A DNA stretch of 64,000 bases, taken from Apodemus sylvaticus. Lineage: Eukaryota > Chordata > Mammalia > Rodentia > Muridae. This document shows positions 58,601-64,000 of this stretch, in pieces. Positions within the stretch are counted from its first letter, which is position 1. Each line of letters opens with the position of its first letter. The stretch covers positions 3,300,154 to 3,364,153 of the forward strand of contig NC_067485.1 in assembly GCF_947179515.1 (NCBI RefSeq). Direction: 5' to 3'. The notes under the pieces were generated by a model, which worked only from the letters and a program-made list of their open reading frames with translations, was not told the DNA's origin and did not search any database. The translations under genes and the position numbers were made by a program.

Positions 58601-61600
58601 TGACCCTCACTACTTGGAGCATACATAGGAAAAGGTCAGAAAACTGGTCACCTCACCATCTAGATTGACAAATTTTGCCAGGTTGAAATGTTATTTGGTA
58701 TTGGCTTGTTAAACTAGATTACCTCATAAGAATGTCAGTGCCTGGACATTTTAATGGAGAATTTATTTAAAGCAACTATCTCAATACCACTGCCTTCCCA
58801 GCAAGAGCTACTCCTACCCATGTACTAAGTATAATGTCTGGTAGGGGTTGAGTACAAGCCAAAGTCCTTTAAAATATGAATTTCTTTCCTGATTAGAGAA
58901 TAGACACATGTTGGCATATAGCTGATGCTCATAGACAGAGATACAATCCCTCTAAGCCTTGTGTTTTTGTGATATCTGACAATTTTCTATAGACATAATT
59001 TGAATATTTTTTTTCAAATTTGGTGAGTCTGACAACATGCTTTTTAAAAGCGTTGTTCAACCCATGTTGTCTTCTTCCTCCCTTCTCCCTTTCGTTGTGG
59101 TCATCTCTGCCTCAGATCCCAAGCCTAGGAACCAAAGCTCTGCCTACTTTCTTCTGCTTATGTACAGGCTTTAGTAATTTCCATTCAACCAGTAATTTTC
59201 AATTAGAGTGAACAACAAAAGCTGGCATATACGAGAATTCAGTCATCTTGAGGTAACTAGACCTTAGGATACAGGATTAAGTGTTACAGTGCATAGCAAC
59301 AGATCAAGCCTCAACACAGGAAGGCATATTAGAGCTGTGAGAAGCTATATTGCATATAGAGAGTTTTCTATAGACAGTCTATACTATTCTAGACTAAATG
59401 GTTTCAATAAAGTTAGTGGGTCATCAGCCAACTATCCTAGCAGGCACTCACTGTTGAGTCTACATCCAGCTCTTCCCCAACCAAAATTTGAGGCATAGTT
59501 TTGTACAATTTGTCTAGTGGGTTGAAGCCTTTCTTATAATCCTCTAGTTTTTTAGGTTAAGGACTTTTGACATTTTCCTTTCATTTAAAAAAATAGACCA
59601 ACCTATAGCCTATTTTCGAAAGAAAATTCATTTCTAAATCAGGCATCTCTTGATTTTCCTTATTTCCACTGTGTTCAGTGATCCCTAGGCCAGGGCATAT
59701 CCCTCTAAAGAATACTGTTCTCCTACAGCCAGAATATGCTGAATGTCTCTGGATATGGGCAAGGAAAGATGGACATTTATGGACATTGGCTTCTGGGTTG
59801 TTTGTCTCAGGGATTTTTTGGTTATGGCTTGTGAATTATGATAGTAGTAAGTGGCTCTGAGTATCCTTCTGGGTCTAAGAGTCAGTTCATGGAAAACTAC
59901 CAGGAGAACGGTTCTTTTAGGAGTGTCATCACACAGGCACAATTAGAATTGAAGCAATGAATCCAGAACCTGGAGACCAAGTTAAAGCAGTGGGCATTGC
60001 CTTTGATTATATGGATGACTGTGTCTTTGTCTCCTCCATAATTTGGCTGAAACATAAGATAAGTATATCTCAATGGTCACTTTCAGTAGCTGAGAAGTTT
60101 TTATTTTCCAAGTTTCATGATTACTACGGCAAAGAGCAGTGGCCTAGACTACAATGTACTATATGATGGACAGTCAATTTTGTTTGGGAATATTTGTCAT
60201 ATTGACCATGATACAGACAGGGTTGTGACAGATATCATAATGCTTATAAATGTGTGTCATGCAGTCATTGAGTGGAGTAATAAAAATACAGTAACTGATA
60301 GGATAGTAGAATTTCACCCTTGTGACCCTTCAGGGTAGTTCACCTCCATTGTGATATATTCATCAATAATCTGAGGGTAAGTTCCTCCCATAGTATCAGA
60401 GATGAAGTTATAAATTCATACTTTCTCTTTACTGGATACTCTTTATGGGGTGTTTCAGTAAAGCATAAATTCTGAATCTCATTAATTTCACATGGTTATT
60501 CACTCAGAGATCTCACTAAAACCCCAAGCAGGTAGATCTTGGAATAATGTGATCCTAGATAGTGTGATTAGCAACAAAGATAAAGTAGGAACTATGGCTG
60601 ATGCAATGGAGCATGCAGTACATAAGCAATTTGGCCCAGTCATATGACATACCACTTGAGTAGGTTGTCCTCATCCAATGTCTCACAGGAAAAACTGAAA
60701 CAGCTAGTACTTTAGGGGTCTATTGTTATCTAAAGGAGCTAGAAACAATTCTGTGAATATATCAATGAAGCAGCATGCTTAGGTATCCTACAGATAGATT
60801 AGAGGAGCCAATGTATAGAGAAATTACCATCTGAATGTGCCCTGTGTCTCAGTTAAGACAAGTGGATGATGGGGCAAGTGGGCACAACTAAGTCAGAATC
60901 ATTATTATTGGCTCTGTCAAGTTTTGGAGAGCCTGCTGGAATGCAAAAATGCACTCAATATAAGTGAACCATTCAGTTTGGGTTCCTTCTGGACACTGAT
61001 AAAGAGGCATAGCCATTTGTGCATAACTAGGAATCTAATTTATATGATATTCTGTAAAAACCAAACCTGATTTCATGTTCTTAAGGATGTTATGAAGTTG
61101 CAAAAACAAAGGGGACCATTCTTGTCCTCATTAAAATACTCTGGTTCCCTTTTGAAACAAAACACAACACTACACAAGAGAAAAACCAGAAGCAACCATG
61201 GCAAACAACAACCATAAAGACCTGGAACAATAGGTAGTTTTGTCTTAGCATTGTTGAGCCTATTCGTATGACACATCATAACCTCTATCATCTATGAAAC
61301 TAAGAAAGTATTCTTTTCTTTAGGAAATAACCCTTTTAGTAGAGATATACAAGAGATCATTTACATCTAGATCAGTGTAGTTGCCAGGGGAGTCCATTCC
61401 ATCATGACTTAGAAAAGAGTTAAGTGTTTTGTCAAAAGGCATATTATCAATCTGTATCTCATTAGTTTTGAATTTTTATATAGAAAAATCCAGTCAAAAT
61501 ATTATTTTCTGTCCTAGCATTTAACAATAAATTGTTTATTACCACTTTATGATCATTACTTATCAGATAATGGTTTTGCAGATAACCTAGAAGGAATATT

Positions 61601-62300
61601 TCCCCGATCTTAAATTTGTTCCAAGTCTGCTTTCTATCCTAACACAGCTATTCTGTGACACATAAAGGATTACAGAACTATAATTGCAGCTTTCATACTG
61701 TCATGTGCTGGAGATTACTTGTATAAATTTTAGAATTCTTTAAAGTCATTAACAGCAATTATGAAATCATCAATTTGTTTACATAGCATTGCTATAAGAG
61801 GGTACATTTTCATTAATCTGCAGAAATCTGCCAAATAGTGTGGGCTAATGTGCAGGAATCATTATTATATGTAATATAGTGTTATTATTAATATGTAATA
61901 ATGACAGTAAAGGCATATCAACAATAATAATCAATCCTGAGTTGAAATCGTTGAAGGCCCAGCAATTCAGAGTTTATCCATAGTAGTCATGCAAATACAG
62001 TGGTTCCACTCCAGGAAAATCACCTACAAACCTTTTGCCTATCCTTGATGTCTCCTAACAAAAATGTTCTTTTGGGGGGTCATTGAAGTTATTAATATGG
62101 GAAGATTCATGATCATACATCATAAAGATCTCATCATCAATTATTCTAATTATTTAGTTTACACAATTTACAGTGTCATAGTGAAATCCTCTATTTCTGA
62201 GAGTAGTTCCATTGTATGTGGCCTTTCTGTTCAGAATGAAAACATGCCCCTGGTTTAGAGTGCCTTCCTAGTGGTCCAGCTCTTAATGTAGCCATTCATT
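58600..62300. other. Intergenic DNA, no gene recognised
   Basis: Several short open frames (e.g. 59289-59498, 59957-60166) lack splice or family support. The 59500-61300 part is less AT-rich and might be decayed endogenous-element sequence, but I could not match it to a specific family. Confidence 0.35.
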
Positions 62301-62304
62301 TCCC

Positions 62305-62420
62305 GTGTATTCATTTCTTTCCTTTTCTCTACTCCTCTTCTCTTGTCTCCTCTCCTCTCCTCTCCTTTCCTCTTCCCTTCCCATCCTTCCCCTCCTTTTT
62401 TTCTTTTTTCTCCACACCCA
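62305..62420. repeat. Pyrimidine-rich (CTCCT)n-like tract
   Basis: TCTCCTCTCCTCTCCTCTCC and surrounding TTTTCTC/CCTTCCC sequence. Open frames in it are low-complexity. Confidence 0.75.
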
Positions 62421-62587
62421 AGATCCTTCAGATCATCTTGCTTATCCAACTTTAAATTGTTTTTCAAAACAAGCAAGCAAAAACCTAATACAACAAATCC
62501 CCATAATCAAGAAAACAAAAGGAAGCCATACACTAAAAGAAGACAAACAAGGACAAACAAAAAGGTTTTCATATTGTAATCAAATAA

Positions 62588-62588
<1 letters not shown>

Positions 62589-62620
<32 letters not shown>
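62589..62620. repeat. (TG)n microsatellite
   Basis: About 16 TG units, followed by a CACACA stretch near 62640 that could pair with it. Confidence 0.9.
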
Positions 62621-62621
<1 letters not shown>

Positions 62622-62799
62622 ATGCACGCATGTGTGTAAACACACACATACACACAATGTGGAGTCCAGTATATGTTGGTCAACTACTCCTGAACATGTG
62701 TCTTCAAATGGAGTAGTTGATACATCCAGTGTCACTCTACTAGGAGAAATTCAGAATCAGATTCACAGCCAGTAATTTGACAGGTCTGTTCTTAATTTT

Positions 62800-63110
62800 T
62801 ACCCTAGTTTCAGTTTTTTTTTTACTCACTCAAGTTATTTTTAAAATTATAACAAAATAAAATATAAAACAAAAAACTATCACATCCGAGTTGGAGAATG
62901 TAAACCAAAAGTAAAGAGGCTGGGGGAAAAGAAACAGAGTCCCATTCCTTTGCACACTCAAGAGTTCAATACAAGGCCCTCTAAATCAACATGAGCAAAG
63001 TTCATATGAACTCACAGAAACTGAACCAGGTTATATAGGTCCTGCATGGGTCTGCACCATGTTCTTGGCTTATGTGTTATGAACTCCAGTTTAATGACAT
63101 TATGGAGCAG
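62800..63110. mobile_element. Possible old LINE-1 3'UTR remnant
   Basis: Contains CTCACAGAAACTGAACCAGG and CCTGCATGGGTCTGCACCAT, blocks also seen in the plus-strand L1 3'UTR at 6760-6830. Orientation is probably plus, but the sequence is degraded. Confidence 0.4.
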
Positions 63111-63274
63111 AAGCTTTGTTTGGTGATAAAAGACAGCCAGTTGAGTGTTTGTCTTTCCCATTATTTGGTGATTTCATTTAGATAGCCTTCAGATATGTAT
63201 TTTAGGAAATTTCTACTGTATTAGGTAGTGGAAGATTTTTTTAAGGCTTGTTATTTGATTCAGGAAGATAGGAA

Positions 63275-63560
63275 TTTCTTTTTTTTTAATATTTTTATTT
63301 TCTATATTCTTTGTTTACATTCCACAAGATTTCCCCGTTCCCGGATCCTCCCTCCTCATATGTCCCATAAACCTTCTTCTCTCCATCCATTCTCCAATGA
63401 CCTCCCTCCTTTTTTTTCTCTGTCCTTATATTCCCCTCTAATGCTAGATCAATCCTTTCCAGGATCAGGACCTTCTCCATACTTCTTCATGGGAGTCATT
63501 TGTTATGTGATTTGTGCCTTGGGTATTCAGGGCTTCTGGGCTAATTAATATCCACTTATC
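63275..63560 (-). mobile_element. 5'-truncated LINE-1 3'UTR
   Basis: A T-run (63279-63288) then TTTTTATTTTCTATATTCTTTG and a pyrimidine-rich 3'UTR (CCCCGTTCCCGGATCCTCCC), continuing to AATATCCACTTATCAGAGA near the ORF2 stop. Truncated just there. Confidence 0.7.
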
Positions 63561-63752
63561 AGAGATTGCATTCCATGTGTATTTCTTAAGCAGAGGAAAA
63601 ATTTTAAGTACCTGTATGTCAGCATCCATGTCTGAGTATTTCTCACTAGATGGCGCAATTTTGTAAGAGAAAGACAAATTTTACATGTTTTCTAACATTT
63701 CTATTGAATCTTCTTTATATTTATTTAATTTGGAATACCCATGGAGGCCAGG

Positions 63753-63815
63753 AAATTAGTAAGAGGCTGTGTGTGTGAAATTAGTAAGAGGCTGTGTGTG
63801 TGTGTGTGTGTGTGT
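63753..63815. repeat. Short tandem duplication plus (TG)n
   Basis: GAAATTAGTAAGAGGCTGTG occurs twice about 26 bases apart, and the second copy runs into a TG microsatellite (63792-63815). It looks like a slippage-driven local duplication. Confidence 0.85.
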
Positions 63816-64000
63816 ATGTGTTAGAAGGAACTTTGAAGAGAGGAAATAGAGTACAGTAACCGTTAGAGGGAAATAACTGGAGAGAGAAGGTTTAAATTGT
63901 GATTTGATATTGGAGGGTGAGGTAGAGGATACAGGGATTAAAAAAAACACCAAAAACATTCTGAAATATTCAAATGGAAACCTATCTACTACTGTACAAA

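Noticed and set aside
59500..61300. Possible endogenous retrovirus or processed pseudogene
   Set aside because: Slightly different base composition and several short open frames, but no recognisable gag, pol, env or LTR features that I could support.
62305..62775. 156-codon open frame on the plus strand
   Set aside because: Low-complexity pyrimidine tract and TG microsatellite; no domain.

Overview
This is AT-rich mammalian genomic DNA from a muroid (mouse/rat-type) rodent. It carries two complete genes of the placentally expressed cathepsin (PEC) branch of the cathepsin L family, a branch known only from these rodents. The rest is dominated by nested rodent LINE-1 copies, B1 SINE remnants and microsatellites. 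The C-terminal wording of the L1 ORF2 proteins looks more rat-like than house-mouse-like to me, but I judge that from memory and cannot fix the species.

Layout. 1-9150: unassigned DNA, old L1 pieces (1886-4530, 6040-7155), a decayed B1, and the 5' flank of gene 1. 9150-14405: gene 1, plus strand, a non-coding first exon and seven coding exons, 332 codons, every junction GT-AG and every phase consistent; it most resembles cathepsin M (Ctsm). 14400-23370: intergenic DNA with microsatellites and a stack of L1 3' ends. 23378-42050: a multilayer L1 nest. It holds a 5'-truncated L1, then about 0.9 kb of sequence homologous to intron 7 of gene 2 (the remnant of a third cathepsin gene), then an older plus-strand L1 split by a nearly intact full-length minus-strand L1 (28217-34851) with a perfect 17-bp target-site duplication. 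Beyond it are Lx-type L1 tails and a young 5'-inverted L1. 42108-45230: a B1 and an old 5'-inverted L1 ending beside a large GA microsatellite. 45700-57730: gene 2 with its 5' flank, plus strand, 333 codons, same exon structure, with intron 4 inflated to 4.8 kb by L1 debris. 57730-64000: intergenic DNA with old repeats and no recognisable gene.

The two genes and their flanks are paralogous. Promoter, 5'UTR exon, exon phases, introns and several kb of 5' flank align in order, and a further matching patch (about 965 and 39119) lies far upstream of each gene. The window therefore looks like part of a tandem cathepsin array with a repeat step of about 38 kb, later inflated by retrotransposons, with one gene copy in between reduced to an intron fragment. 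Both products should be secreted or lysosomal papain-fold cysteine proteases with complete Gln-Cys-His-Asn catalytic residues but non-standard residues around the active site. I see no prokaryotic-type system, CRISPR array or RNA gene.
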